Assembly (NCBI RefSeq): GCF_017086365.1 | Contig: NZ_CP070969.1 | Coordinates: 5,482,001-5,546,000, forward strand | DNA: 64,000 nt | Direction: 5' to 3' | From: Paenibacillus tianjinensis | GTDB lineage: Bacteria; Bacillota; Bacilli; Paenibacillales; Paenibacillaceae | Position numbers and translations under genes: made by a program | The notes under the pieces: generated by a model | What the model was told of the DNA's origin: nothing | Database searches by the model: none | The model's input: only the letters and a program-made list of their open reading frames with translations | In this document: in pieces, positions 54,121 to 62,209 of the stretch | How positions within the stretch are numbered: position 1 is the stretch's first letter | Layout: each line of letters opens with the position of its first letter

Positions 54121-55131
54121 CTATAATTTATTTAGAATATATCCAGTGCCTAGATCCGTCACTCCCACGGCATAGCCGCCGCTGAAAGAGGAGGATTCCC
54201 GCGTGTAGATAAGCTTAGTCAATAATTCCCCTTTGGTGTTGATGTAACCGTACTTGTCCTTGGTATTGTCAGCCGGATTGCTGATGCCGACTAGGGCTAT
54301 GCCTTCTTTAAAAGAAAACGCGCTGTTGTATTTCTGGTAGCCGATAACCAGCTTGCCTCTGGTATTAATAAAGCCAACTTTGCCGCTGACATTATAGACA
54401 TGGGCCAGCCCTTCGCTGAAATTACCGGCATTGTCATACATAAAAGGGATCATAACCTTCCCCTTCCGGTTGATAAATCCCCATTTCCCCTTAGCATTCT
54501 GTACGGCCGCCAGACCTTCCGAGAAATCGCCTCCGGAGGTATATTTAAAGGGAATAACTGTCTTACCAGACTTATCGATATAGCCATACAGACCTGCGGA
54601 ATTCTCGACCAGGGCTAACCCGCCGGAGAATGGTCTGGAGTGAGAAAAATATTTATAAGGGATCGCCAGCTTGCCTGCAGTGTTGATGTATCCGATCCGT
54701 CCGCTGCCGTTGGGGGCGTAAGCCATCGCTAGACCCTCCGAGAAATAGAACTCTGAGCTGAATGATTCCGTTAATGAGGTTACTAGGTTGCCCTTCCGGT
54801 CAATTAGCGCTTCCCCGGCAGCATTGTTCTGTTTCACATAAGCTACACCCCCTGAGAAGCCCCAGGCCGAAGCAAACTGGCACGGGATCGCTATGTTCCC
54901 TTTGGTGTTGATATATCCAAACAGGCCGGTATCAGTATTTCTCACCACGGCACGCTGTTCGGCAAAATCGGTAACCGGCACTATATTTGCCGGAAGGATA
55001 AACGCCTCCTGGCCGTTGTGATTGTAATAGACAAGCTTACCGCTGGACTGTAAGCCGAATAGCAGCCCGTCATGAAACTGTGCATCACTATTGGGCTTCA
55101 CGGTCTCGAAATCAAGCGGTGTTCCTGACAC
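54121..55131 (-). CDS. WG-repeat protein, cut off from its signal peptide by an in-frame stop
   Basis: 336 codons of WG/KWG-type repeats (LFGYINTKGNIAIPCQF, GRIGYINTAGKLAIPYKY, LYGYIDKSGKTVIPFKY, KWGFINRKGKVMIPFMY, KVGFINTRGKLVIGYQK, KYGYINTKGELLTKLIY). The open frame begins at GTG 55131, but this codon directly follows a TAA that joins it in the same frame to a signal-peptide ORF (55132-55233). The strong ribosome site belongs to that upstream ORF, and the GTG has none. The gene is therefore probably disrupted by a nonsense change; reinitiation, stop read-through or a base-calling error are alternatives. Without the signal peptide the product would stay in the cytosol. Confidence 0.75.
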   Translation of the reverse strand: MSGTPLDFETVKPNSDAQFHDGLLFGLQSSGKLVYYNHNGQEAFILPANIVPVTDFAEQRAVVRNTDTGLFGYINTKGNIAIPCQFASAWGFSGGVAYVKQNNAAGEALIDRKGNLVTSLTESFSSEFYFSEGLAMAYAPNGSGRIGYINTAGKLAIPYKYFSHSRPFSGGLALVENSAGLYGYIDKSGKTVIPFKYTSGGDFSEGLAAVQNAKGKWGFINRKGKVMIPFMYDNAGNFSEGLAHVYNVSGKVGFINTRGKLVIGYQKYNSAFSFKEGIALVGISNPADNTKDKYGYINTKGELLTKLIYTRESSSFSGGYAVGVTDLGTGYILNKL

Positions 55132-55233
55132 TTATATAGTTGCCGGAGCTGCTGCCGCCCAGCCGGTTCCCGCTATCATAGCTGCAAGGCTGAAGATAAT
55201 CAGCATTAATCCAAACCCTTTTAACCTATTCAT
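55132..55233 (-). pseudogene. Signal-peptide fragment of the WG-repeat gene
   Basis: ATG at 55233 with AGGAGG 7 bases upstream opens 33 codons: basic start MNRLKGFG, hydrophobic core LMLIIFSLAAMIAG and a cleavage region WAAAAPA, then TAA. The next codon in the same frame starts the WG-repeat ORF. It is the natural 5' end of that gene. Confidence 0.75.
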
Positions 55234-55494
55234 ATCTTTACCTCCTCTATATATAGCTTCAATGCTTCCCTTGAGTATTTGTAACTTTTTTCCTGCCACA
55301 CTCCCATCTTATAGACTCATGTAAGGCAACAAAAGTTTCGCTGGAACCTGAACTTACGTAAGAAGTAACCTGCCTGTGGAAAAAAGCGGCATTAATTATT
55401 TACACCGTAAAGTACTAACGGCATGTAGAGTCTCATATTCTGAATTAGGGAAACCAAGCCGCTCCTGGAGAGGAGATACCGGTCCGATAGAGCC

Positions 55495-55509
55495 ATCCTG
55501 AAGCAGGAT
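55495..55509 (+). promoter_or_regulatory. Hairpin just before the ribosome site of the small peptide gene
   Basis: ATCCTG-AAG-CAGGAT is a perfect 6-base stem ending one base before GGAGG (55511). It could limit access to the ribosome site, as in type I toxin mRNAs. Confidence 0.45.
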
Positions 55510-55523
55510 TGGAGGAAAGGACC

Positions 55524-55604
55524 ATGAGTACAGATCAGCTTATTGCACTGCTTGTTCTTGTCATTATGATCGTGCAGCTTGCCGTCAAGAAGGGGAAATC
55601 CTGA
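55524..55604 (+). CDS. 26-residue hydrophobic peptide, holin-like / type I toxin-like
   Basis: The peptide starts MSTDQLIALLVLVIMIVQLA and ends VKKGKS: one membrane helix and a lysine-rich tail, the layout of small holin-like or TxpA/BsrG-type toxins of Bacilli. GGAGG lies 8 bases before the ATG. It is preceded by a small hairpin and a structured leader. It is too short for homology to be sure; a membrane-stress peptide without toxicity is also possible. No antitoxin RNA is visible with confidence. Confidence 0.55.
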   Translation: MSTDQLIALLVLVIMIVQLAVKKGKS

Positions 55605-55613
55605 CGTCACGCA

Positions 55614-55658
55614 AAAAGAAACGGGTACCGTTCATTAGGACGGTATCCGTTTCTGCGA
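55614..55658 (-). terminator. Terminator and dispersed hairpin repeat, copy 2
   Basis: AGAAACGG...ACCGT and ACGGT...CCGTTTCT form a long stem; on the minus strand TTTTTGCG follows, so it can end the Peptidase_G2 gene. The right half (55639-55658) is identical over 20 bases to 3561-3580. Confidence 0.75.
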
Positions 55659-55674
55659 AAACATACATATTCAG

Positions 55675-56940
55675 TTATCTCACAAAAATACGGATTTGGT
55701 CATCACGCGTTCTGTTCAATACACGGTACCCGGTTGGGGCGGCAGTCGCAATTCCATCATCATTCGGCATGCAGTAGCTTCCCGGCTGGCAAGTGCCGTC
55801 ATCGCGGACAAGCAGCTTGCCGAGGATGCCTACCGCGACCCATTCCTCTCTTTCGGTACGCGGGATATAGGCCTGTGAAGCGTTCCAGTCGGGATTTAAG
55901 ACCGGCTCTGTTTTGGTTGTAGCGGTGCGGAGCACGTTGCCCTCCGGATCTCTGACCTCCGGAACCTCTACCTCCTGATATAGAATCCGGTCCCACTCAT
56001 CCGTGACGAACAGCTTATGCCAGCGCAGATCGCTTGAATCCGCCAGGATCGCCGGTCTTGCACTCACTACACCGAGAATATAGGAATCCCCGGAGGTGGC
56101 CTTGCGGATCTTCCCGCCGGCACTGTCAAAGGTGACAAAATATCCAGGCTCCAGTGCCAGGCCGTCAGCCGTTTCGAACATCTCCGCATAATCGGCCGCT
56201 GCCGGGGAAATGACTGTACCATCCAAATACAAATTGCCTGTTGCTCCTTCGATCACTGCAGAATTAAGGCTGGGTCCCACCGTCAGCCCGTTCGCCAGAT
56301 GCCAGGAGTAGGCAAACCGGGTGGTACCGTTCTGGCCCATAATATGCGCACCTGCGTGAACCGGCATAACCATCGTGTTCTCGCCTTCGGCATGGGAATT
56401 CGCCCCAAAGGCCTGGGTCATGAATCCCTCTGCGTGGGAAGCCTGGCCATCGGCAGTGGTGCCCGCGCCCTCTGCATGGGCATAAGCCCCGCTGGAGACG
56501 CTGCTTACACCTTCCGCATGGGCGAACGAGCCGCCTGCCACCGTGTTTGCCCCTTCCGCATGAGCGGCTGTGCCGCTAGCGGTCGTGGTATGCCCTTCAG
56601 CATGCGAATGATCGCCCAAAGCCTGGGTACTGTTGCCTTCGGCGTGAGCCTCCGCTCCGGCTGCCAGCGTCACTGCTCCCTCTGCATGCGTACTATTGCC
56701 GGTTGCACGGGTTAAATATCCTTCGGCATGCGATGCTTCTCCGCTGGCTGTCGTTGCCGTGCCTTCCGCATGGGCCGTATCGTTCGTTGCCTGCGTAAGA
56801 TGCCCTTCAGCATGTGCCGCACTGCCGCTGGCAATCGTAGTGCTGCCCTCGGCATGGGAGCTCTCCCCGCCGGCTTGTGTAGAATAGCCTTCCGAATGAG
56901 CGGCTGCAGCCTCCGCCATATTTCCTGCCCCATTCTCCAC
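55675..56940 (-). CDS. Hep/Hag-repeat surface protein with Peptidase_G2 autocleavage domain (apparent 5' frameshift)
   Basis: 421 codons from GTG. Residues 10-190 are about 13 copies of a 14-residue HAEG-x-T-x-A-x-G-x-x-S/A pattern that should fold as a YadA-head-like beta helix. Residues about 235-420 match the Peptidase_G2 autoproteolytic domain found in phage tail-fibre-like and surface proteins (AADYAEMFETADGLALEPGYFVTFD ... WVAVGILGKLLVRDDGTCQPGSYC). The natural start seems to lie upstream: ATG 57035 with GGAGG 9 bases before it opens MRQFGTLGPICRYWPSPWDIAYCITDESGDQEW in another frame, which meets this frame near 56935. A small indel there would explain the shift; the GTG has only a partial ribosome site. 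Confidence 0.7.
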   Translation of the reverse strand: MENGAGNMAEAAAAHSEGYSTQAGGESSHAEGSTTIASGSAAHAEGHLTQATNDTAHAEGTATTASGEASHAEGYLTRATGNSTHAEGAVTLAAGAEAHAEGNSTQALGDHSHAEGHTTTASGTAAHAEGANTVAGGSFAHAEGVSSVSSGAYAHAEGAGTTADGQASHAEGFMTQAFGANSHAEGENTMVMPVHAGAHIMGQNGTTRFAYSWHLANGLTVGPSLNSAVIEGATGNLYLDGTVISPAAADYAEMFETADGLALEPGYFVTFDSAGGKIRKATSGDSYILGVVSARPAILADSSDLRWHKLFVTDEWDRILYQEVEVPEVRDPEGNVLRTATTKTEPVLNPDWNASQAYIPRTEREEWVAVGILGKLLVRDDGTCQPGSYCMPNDDGIATAAPTGYRVLNRTRDDQIRIFVR

Positions 56941-57035
56941 TCCTGATCACCGCTTTCGTCCGTAATACAATAAGCTATGTCCCATGGTGAAGGCCAGTAA
57001 CGGCAAATCGGTCCAAGTGTTCCAAATTGGCGCAT
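56941..57035 (-). pseudogene. Out-of-frame 5' segment of the Peptidase_G2 gene
   Basis: ATG 57035 has GGAGG at a 9-base spacing. The 31 codons (MRQFGTLGPICRYW...DESGDQE) end where the repeat protein's frame begins, one or two bases out of phase. Past this point the same frame gives only a low-quality arginine/proline-rich reading. It reads as the original N-terminus. Confidence 0.55.
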
Positions 57036-57080
57036 TCTCCTATACCTCCAATTAAAGACCACTCATTTCACTTACTAAAG

Positions 57081-57109
57081 TTGAGAAACATTAAAAAGTA
57101 TAGTAAAAT
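57081..57109 (+). promoter_or_regulatory. Promoter of the second luciferase-like gene
   Basis: TTGAGA (57081-57086), a 17-base spacer and TAAAAT (57104-57109), about 29 bases before the ATG. Confidence 0.7.
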
Positions 57110-57137
57110 AGATTCATGAAGAAGGAGGCAGACGAAC

Positions 57138-58178
57138 ATGGAGATTGGAATCAGCACATTTTTGGAAACCACACCGGACCCGGTGACCGGCAAAGTAATC
57201 AGCCATGCCGAAAGATTGCGTGAAGCGGTAGAGGAGATCGTACTTGCCGACCAGGTCGGGCTGGACGTATATGGAATAGGAGAGCATCACCGCGCCGATT
57301 ACGCCGGAAGCGCGCCTGCCGTAGTACTGGCTGCTGCAGCGGCAATGACCAAGAACATCCGGCTTACCAGTGCCGTCACGGTACTGTCCTCGGATGATCC
57401 GGTCCGGGTCTATCAGGCATTCTCCACCCTCGACGGCATCTCGAACGGCCGGGCGGAGATTATGGCAGGGCGCGGTTCCTTTATTGAATCCTTCCCGCTG
57501 TTCGGCTACAGCCTGGACGATTATAACGAATTATTCGAAGAAAAGCTGGAGCTGCTCCTGGCGATCCGTGCCTCCGAGAAGGTAACCTGGCGCGGCGGCC
57601 ACCGTCCTGCCATTGATAACCTGCCGGTCTACCCGCGGGCTGTGCAGGACCCGCTGCCGGTGTGGATTGCGACAGGCGGAAATCCCGAGTCGGCGATCCG
57701 CGCAGGCATGCTGGGCCTTCCAGTTGCGTTCGCCATCATCGGCGGAATGCCGGAAAGGTTCGCTCCGCTGGTTAAGCTATACAAGGAGGCTGCTGCCTCG
57801 GCCGGGCATAACCCCGACAAGCTGCAGATTGCAACCCATTCCCACGGCTTTGTCGGAGAAACTACAGAGCAGGCTGCTGCCTTGTTCTACCCTTCCACCC
57901 AAGCACAGATGAATGTTATCGGACGCGAACGCGGCTGGGGCCAGACTTATAACCGTGCCACTTACGACGATGCCCGCAGCCTGCGCGGGGCGCTGTATGT
58001 CGGCGATTCCGAATATGTGGCGGAGAAAATTATTTTGCTGCATAAAAATCTCGGCGTGACCCGCTTCTTCCTGCATGTCAATGTCGGCACCATGCCGCAC
58101 CGTGAGGTTCTGCGCGCTATTGAGCTGCTGGGAACCAAGGTGGCTCCGATCGTACGCCAAGAGCTGGCCCGGGGCTAA
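57138..58178 (+). CDS. Luciferase-like (LLM class) flavin-dependent oxidoreductase
   Basis: 346 residues, a clear paralogue of the protein encoded at 36721: [79 protein letters not shown], then [29 protein letters not shown]. It binds reduced flavin; the substrate is unknown. AAGGAGG lies upstream of the ATG. The promoter of this copy lacks the HxlR-like palindrome of the first, so the two are probably regulated differently. Confidence 0.9.
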   Translation: MEIGISTFLETTPDPVTGKVISHAERLREAVEEIVLADQVGLDVYGIGEHHRADYAGSAPAVVLAAAAAMTKNIRLTSAVTVLSSDDPVRVYQAFSTLDGISNGRAEIMAGRGSFIESFPLFGYSLDDYNELFEEKLELLLAIRASEKVTWRGGHRPAIDNLPVYPRAVQDPLPVWIATGGNPESAIRAGMLGLPVAFAIIGGMPERFAPLVKLYKEAAASAGHNPDKLQIATHSHGFVGETTEQAAALFYPSTQAQMNVIGRERGWGQTYNRATYDDARSLRGALYVGDSEYVAEKIILLHKNLGVTRFFLHVNVGTMPHREVLRAIELLGTKVAPIVRQELARG

Positions 58179-58197
58179 ATTTTATTAATAACGAACC

Positions 58198-58248
58198 AAA
58201 GAGATGTTCTAATGGCCGTATATCCGGCTCATGGAACATCTCTTTTTT
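58198..58248 (+). terminator. Intrinsic terminator after the second luciferase-like gene
   Basis: AGAGATGTTC (58200-58209) and GAACATCTCT (58234-58243) form a 10-base stem with a long loop, followed by TTTTT. Confidence 0.85.
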
Positions 58249-58304
58249 AGCGTTTGACACCCTAATAATTCATTTATTGAAACTATCCTGTCCTGATGTT
58301 GACT

Positions 58305-58347
58305 TTGAGCCGGCTTCCCCATATATTATAATTAACTTGAGTTAATT
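58305..58347 (+). promoter_or_regulatory. Promoter and perfect palindromic operator of the membrane protein/TetR pair
   Basis: TTGAGC (58305-58310), a 16-base spacer and TATAAT (58327-58332). Overlapping the -10 and the start point is the perfect 18-base palindrome AATTAACTTGAGTTAATT (58330-58347). It suits autorepression by the TetR-type protein encoded as second gene. Confidence 0.75.
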
Positions 58348-58386
58348 TATTTACCGAAGTAAATTAAAATCCCTGGAGGTCTTCTC

Positions 58387-59007
58387 ATGATAAATAGGCT
58401 GGCTAAAGGTCTTGAAGCTGTAACGGTTAAGCTATGGTTGCTGTTTCTATTATTGTCCCAATCTATTTATGCCATCATGCAGAACTATTCTATTCCACGA
58501 ACAAGCCGGGAGGCTGGCGGTCTCCTGATCTTTGATATGAATCCTTTGGGGTATACTTATGAGTATGCGCATAAGTTTCTAACTCAGTTATCTGAAGAAG
58601 GCTATACACTCTATCTGCATGTGCAGTTACCCCTCGATATTTTGTTTCCTATCCTAAATTGCTTGACTGGATTATCTACTTTCATTTTGCTGATTCGTCT
58701 ATATAATAAGGTGAAGAATACATCGGCATTACCTATATACTCCTCTTTATCAAAAGCCGTATTAGCCCTCCCAATAGCTGCAATGTTATTTGATTACCTG
58801 GAGAACATTATGATATTCACGATGCTTGCGTACAAAGCGGCAGTTCCAATAAGCCTTGTATTTGTTGCAAGTACTTTTACAATTATCAAAAGTATATCAA
58901 CGGTAGTATTTTATATTGTGGTTATCGCTATTTTGCTAGTAAACGGTGTAGCCTGGATTAGAAGCAGATCCAAGAAGGAGCAAATAGATGGAGAATTTCG
59001 GGATTAG
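58387..59007 (+). CDS. Four-helix membrane protein, unknown function
   Basis: 206 residues with membrane helices at about 15-32, 78-100, 118-140 and 160-188, and a loop of about 45 residues between the first two (NYSIPRTSREAGGLLIFDMNPLGYTYEYAHKFL). I do not recognise the family. GGAGG lies 7 bases before the ATG. The gene overlaps the TetR gene by 20 bases and shares its operator, so the TetR protein probably controls this membrane protein. It could be an efflux-related or lipid-modifying protein. Base composition is lower in GC than neighbours on the left. Confidence 0.72.
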   Translation: MINRLAKGLEAVTVKLWLLFLLLSQSIYAIMQNYSIPRTSREAGGLLIFDMNPLGYTYEYAHKFLTQLSEEGYTLYLHVQLPLDILFPILNCLTGLSTFILLIRLYNKVKNTSALPIYSSLSKAVLALPIAAMLFDYLENIMIFTMLAYKAAVPISLVFVASTFTIIKSISTVVFYIVVIAILLVNGVAWIRSRSKKEQIDGEFRD

Positions 59008-59611
59008 AGAAAAAAAGGCAGCTCTTCTGAGGGTTTCTATTCTGGAAGAGATGCTTCGTCTGCTGAGAATGAAAAGTATTAATGATTTAACCCTTGAAGA
59101 ACTGTGTTCTAACATTAATACAACTAAAGTAACTTTTTTTAAAAATTTCAGCTACAAAGAACAGGTGTTAGACTACTTTATTTGTAAGTGGCTTTATGAT
59201 AGAAGTTTTGATATACACCGCAAAAGGTATACAGGTGAAGCAGGATTGTATAACGTATTTCAATCGATTTGTGAGGATACGGTTCCCGGTAAAAAAATCA
59301 TGTTATCACTCATTCAATATTACAGTAAGCTTACCGAAAAACCACCCGCTATCGAGCCTTCACCTTATGAGTATTATTTGTTTAATAAGGAAGCATTTGA
59401 ACAACAGGTAGAGCCGCTGAGCCTGCAGCAAGTGTTTATCTACCATCTCTCGGAGATAAAAACGATACATCCTTCCCAGTATAATGAAGTAGTATCTCAA
59501 TTATTTGCTTTAATGTATGGAGTGCCCATCCAAACGCATATTATGGAACTTGAGAATATGTACCCTTTTTATGAGACAGGGATCAAGCGGATTATAGGGG
59601 AAACGTCATAA
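58988..59611 (+). CDS. TetR/AcrR-family transcriptional regulator
   Basis: 207 residues. The N-terminal helix-turn-helix (about 12-60; ILEEMLRLLRMKSINDLTLEELCSNINTTKVTFFKNFSYKEQVLDYFI) has the TetR form, with a helical ligand-binding C-terminus. AGAAGGAG lies 7 bases before the ATG, inside the end of the membrane protein gene, so the two are coupled. Likely autorepressor acting at the palindrome 58330-58347. Confidence 0.85.
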   Translation: MENFGIREKKAALLRVSILEEMLRLLRMKSINDLTLEELCSNINTTKVTFFKNFSYKEQVLDYFICKWLYDRSFDIHRKRYTGEAGLYNVFQSICEDTVPGKKIMLSLIQYYSKLTEKPPAIEPSPYEYYLFNKEAFEQQVEPLSLQQVFIYHLSEIKTIHPSQYNEVVSQLFALMYGVPIQTHIMELENMYPFYETGIKRIIGETS

Positions 59612-59629
59612 AAAAGACGCATTAATTCA

Positions 59630-60418
59630 TTAATACTTTCCGCATGCTATTCTAAAGCCAAGGTCATCCGTCTTAAAATCAGGCATGCTTTTCCTTCTAA
59701 TTGTAGATCCACAATTGTTCTCGACTTCAGCCCAACTGCCTCCCCGAAAGACCCTATAGTTCCCATAACGTTTAGTATCATACAGATCCCAGCACCATTC
59801 CCAGACATTCCCGATCATATCGTAAAGCCCCCAAGGATTAGGAAGCAGCTTTCCGACTTGCTGGACTGATCCATTAGAGTTCCCTTTATACCATGCAATT
59901 TTATCAATTTCATCATACCGATATCCCTTGGTTCCCGCTTTGCATGCATACTGCCATTCAGCGTCTGTTAATAATCGAAAGCCATTCGCATCTTTGTTAT
60001 AGATAGTCTTCTCACTTTCATGTGCGATTGTGTAGCATTCAGTCCTATCAAGTATTCTGGACAATTTGTTACAAAAGACAAGCGAATCTAACCACGAAAC
60101 ATCCGTTATTGGCTGTTTATTTTCATTAGGTTCTACATCATCATGCATGACAAAATGATACAAATGCTGTGTTACCTGATACTTCATTACATAGAAAGGT
60201 TCAATTGATGCAGTCCATGTGACAACCTTTCTATCACTCTTTCTTCCAGGGTCAGCTAAAGTGTAATCAGAACTAAGCCATTTATTCATATTAATATAAT
60301 CGCGTAATTCAACGGTCCCACTTTCTATTGGTACCATCAAATTTATTAAGTCTTTTATTAAATGCTCACCGTTACTTTCGTACTTCCCCATTGTCATATT
60401 GATCCCCTGTCGCTTCAA
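59630..60418 (-). CDS. SUMF1/formylglycine-generating-enzyme-like protein
   Basis: 262 residues, a C-type-lectin-like fold of the sulfatase-modifying-factor family (FYVMKYQVTQHLYHFVM, PITDVSWLDSLVFCNKLS, FRLLTDAEWQYACKAGTKGYRY, NPWGLYDMIGNVWEWCWDLYD, YRVFRGGSWAEVENNCGSTIRRKSMPDFKTDDLGFRIA). There is only one Cys near the catalytic region and no sulfatase gene nearby, so sulfatase activation is doubtful; many family members are binding or chaperone-like proteins. No signal peptide. It lies in the AT-richer stretch. Confidence 0.83.
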   Translation of the reverse strand: MKRQGINMTMGKYESNGEHLIKDLINLMVPIESGTVELRDYINMNKWLSSDYTLADPGRKSDRKVVTWTASIEPFYVMKYQVTQHLYHFVMHDDVEPNENKQPITDVSWLDSLVFCNKLSRILDRTECYTIAHESEKTIYNKDANGFRLLTDAEWQYACKAGTKGYRYDEIDKIAWYKGNSNGSVQQVGKLLPNPWGLYDMIGNVWEWCWDLYDTKRYGNYRVFRGGSWAEVENNCGSTIRRKSMPDFKTDDLGFRIACGKY

Positions 60419-60491
60419 TTCTTTTCATTAGCAGTCTGCTCTTTACGCTATCGTTCTTCGTTAGTTCAAAGAACAGTTCATCAACTAATTA

Positions 60492-60845
60492 TCACTTTAC
60501 TCTTTCGGAAATGTTTTTACTTATTTCTTCAGGATTTTCAACACCAATGATCAACTTTGATATTTTGAACTTACCAACTTTAAAGCTATTCAAATCTAAA
60601 TGAAGAGTTTTAAGCTCATTCTCAAAAAAGTGCAGTTGATAACCACCCTCTGATCTAAATAACCCATTTCTCATTTCTCCTAATAAAGCACCATATAGTT
60701 TAAAAGCATTTGGTATCGGTCTACCTGTTGTTATTCCTATGATTGAAGAGTATGGAATTTGCAATCCTTTATCTAATTTTAAAAAGGGTGAGTTTCCAAA
60801 GTCGATATTTACGTAGGTTTCCATTAGTTGAATTTTACGTCCCAT
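60492..60845 (-). CDS. Hypothetical protein, PH-like fold possible
   Basis: 117 residues from the ATG opening MGRKIQLMETYVNI, with GGGGGA 9 bases upstream; an extension to a GTG at 60917 is possible but poorly supported. The pattern of strands (LKLDKGLQIPYSSIIGITTGRP, NGLFRSEGGYQLHFFENELKTLHLDL, FKISKLIIGVENPEEISKNISERV) resembles small bacterial PH-domain proteins. The function is unknown. It is upstream of, and on the same strand as, the SUMF1-like gene (73 bases), so the two may be co-transcribed. Confidence 0.6.
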   Translation of the reverse strand: MGRKIQLMETYVNIDFGNSPFLKLDKGLQIPYSSIIGITTGRPIPNAFKLYGALLGEMRNGLFRSEGGYQLHFFENELKTLHLDLNSFKVGKFKISKLIIGVENPEEISKNISERVK

Positions 60846-61082
60846 ATTTTGATTTCCCCCATTTTCAAATAATCCATTTATTTCACAACCAATAATTACA
60901 AATAATACCACGAACACCTCTTTTCTTAAAATCTAAACTGCCCGTTAGTTTAATAAAAGCAGCCGATCGCTAGCTTAATGCCAAATTCCCACTTAGGCAA
61001 TTAATGCAAGTTCTTATCCTAAATCGGGAATGAATACAAGGACTTGTCCTGAGCCTTGGACAAGATCTTGCATCACTAAAAT
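60846..61082. other. Non-coding stretch with small inverted repeat
   Basis: I see no convincing gene here. CTTGTCC and GGACAAG form an inverted pair around TGAGCCTT near 61043-61064, with related CAAG/CTTG words on both sides. No promoter is evident. Confidence 0.4.
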
Positions 61083-61107
61083 AAAAAAGCCGCGCTATTC
61101 GCGGCTT
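61083..61107 (-). terminator. Intrinsic terminator after the GC-rich hydrolase
   Basis: AAGCCGCG and CGCGGCTT form a perfect stem around CTATT. On the minus strand TTTTTT follows. Confidence 0.85.
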
Positions 61108-61246
61108 CTAATGGATGAATTTGTCCTTGTCCCCGACAATATCACGACGCAACCAAGCGTGAGGCGGTGAGGGTATGACCAGTCCGCCCAATGAACATTT
61201 GTATTTTTACTCTTTGTATAATAGTATCGTGTGCTTCTTTAAAGCT

Positions 61247-62209
61247 TCATTTACATTCGATAATACCCAGCGGATTAGGCGTATCCATCAACGCGGCACA
61301 CGCTGCAGGCCAGGCGGGGTCTTCAGGGTAGAACGCGGTACGGAGATAGGACCAGACGAGCGCTCGCAGCATAGCCACGCGCTCGGGGTTTTCGTCGGTC
61401 GTTTCCTTCGCGTCGTATCCGGACACCCCACCGAGCCCGTGCTCTGCTCCGAACAGTGTCAACAGGCATTTGGGGCCGGGGCTCTGGAAGTACGCATCAG
61501 CACGCCAATCTTTGCGATCGGAGAACGCGGGGTTCCAGTCGTTCTCACCCACGACGACGAGAGCTGGCGTTGTCATTGCAGCAAAGCTAGTTGTTCCCAA
61601 GACTGGGTAGTGCTCGGATGCGAATGCGGCGAGGTCCTCGCCTTTGCCCGGCGCTGCCAACAGTACACCCACCTTGATCCGAGGGTCGGCCAGGTTCACC
61701 TTCGTCCCGTCCACCGGGTCCGTAACGCCCTGTCCACACAACATTCCTACCGTATGCCCACCCATTGAATGCCCGACTGCGGCGATCCGGCCTTGGTCTA
61801 GTCGCCCGCCGAGCCCTGGAACAGCAGCCTCGATCTGGTCCAGGTGATCGAGAATGTAGCGCATGTCCTCCACTCGGGACCGCCAATACAACGGTGCCTC
61901 TGGGTTATCCGATTCACGCAGGCCCAGCGCCTTCGAGTCCAAGTGAGTGGGCTGGATCACGACGAAACCGTGAGCTGCCCAGAAGTTTGCGATGGGCCCG
62001 TAGCCGTGTAGGGATGATACGAAGTTCGAAGGCCCATGGCCGTGCGACAGAAGAATTACGGGCAGGTCGCTCCCCGTCGAGGGCGCAGAGACCTTGATCT
62101 GCAAATCCACAATCCGACCTGGGACCGACAGCACCACGGGGCTGAAGGTTATAACAGGGGTGGGATCGTTGACAGGAATACCGGCAGCTTCAGTGAACGG
62201 CTTGCTCAT
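61247..62209 (-). CDS. Alpha/beta hydrolase, probably transferred from a high-GC organism
   Basis: 320 residues. It has the oxyanion strand PVILLSHGHGPSN, nucleophile elbow AVGHSMGGHTVG, a probable acid in VVVGENDWNP and the His in LFGAEHGLGG. It resembles chlorophyllase-like / dienelactone-type serine hydrolases and has no signal peptide. GC content and codon use are clearly higher than in the flanking genes, like an actinobacterial sequence. The start is the ATG of MSKPFTEA, with GGGAGAG 6 bases upstream. It is divergent from a MarR gene with mirrored operators, so it is probably induced by a MarR ligand that may be its substrate. Confidence 0.87.
   Translation of the reverse strand: MSKPFTEAAGIPVNDPTPVITFSPVVLSVPGRIVDLQIKVSAPSTGSDLPVILLSHGHGPSNFVSSLHGYGPIANFWAAHGFVVIQPTHLDSKALGLRESDNPEAPLYWRSRVEDMRYILDHLDQIEAAVPGLGGRLDQGRIAAVGHSMGGHTVGMLCGQGVTDPVDGTKVNLADPRIKVGVLLAAPGKGEDLAAFASEHYPVLGTTSFAAMTTPALVVVGENDWNPAFSDRKDWRADAYFQSPGPKCLLTLFGAEHGLGGVSGYDAKETTDENPERVAMLRALVWSYLRTAFYPEDPAWPAACAALMDTPNPLGIIECK

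Noticed and set aside
55675..56940. Hep/Hag repeat protein considered as part of a prophage tail module
   Set aside because: No other phage structural, lysis or integrase genes are in the neighbourhood, so a surface protein with a phage-type domain is the simpler reading.
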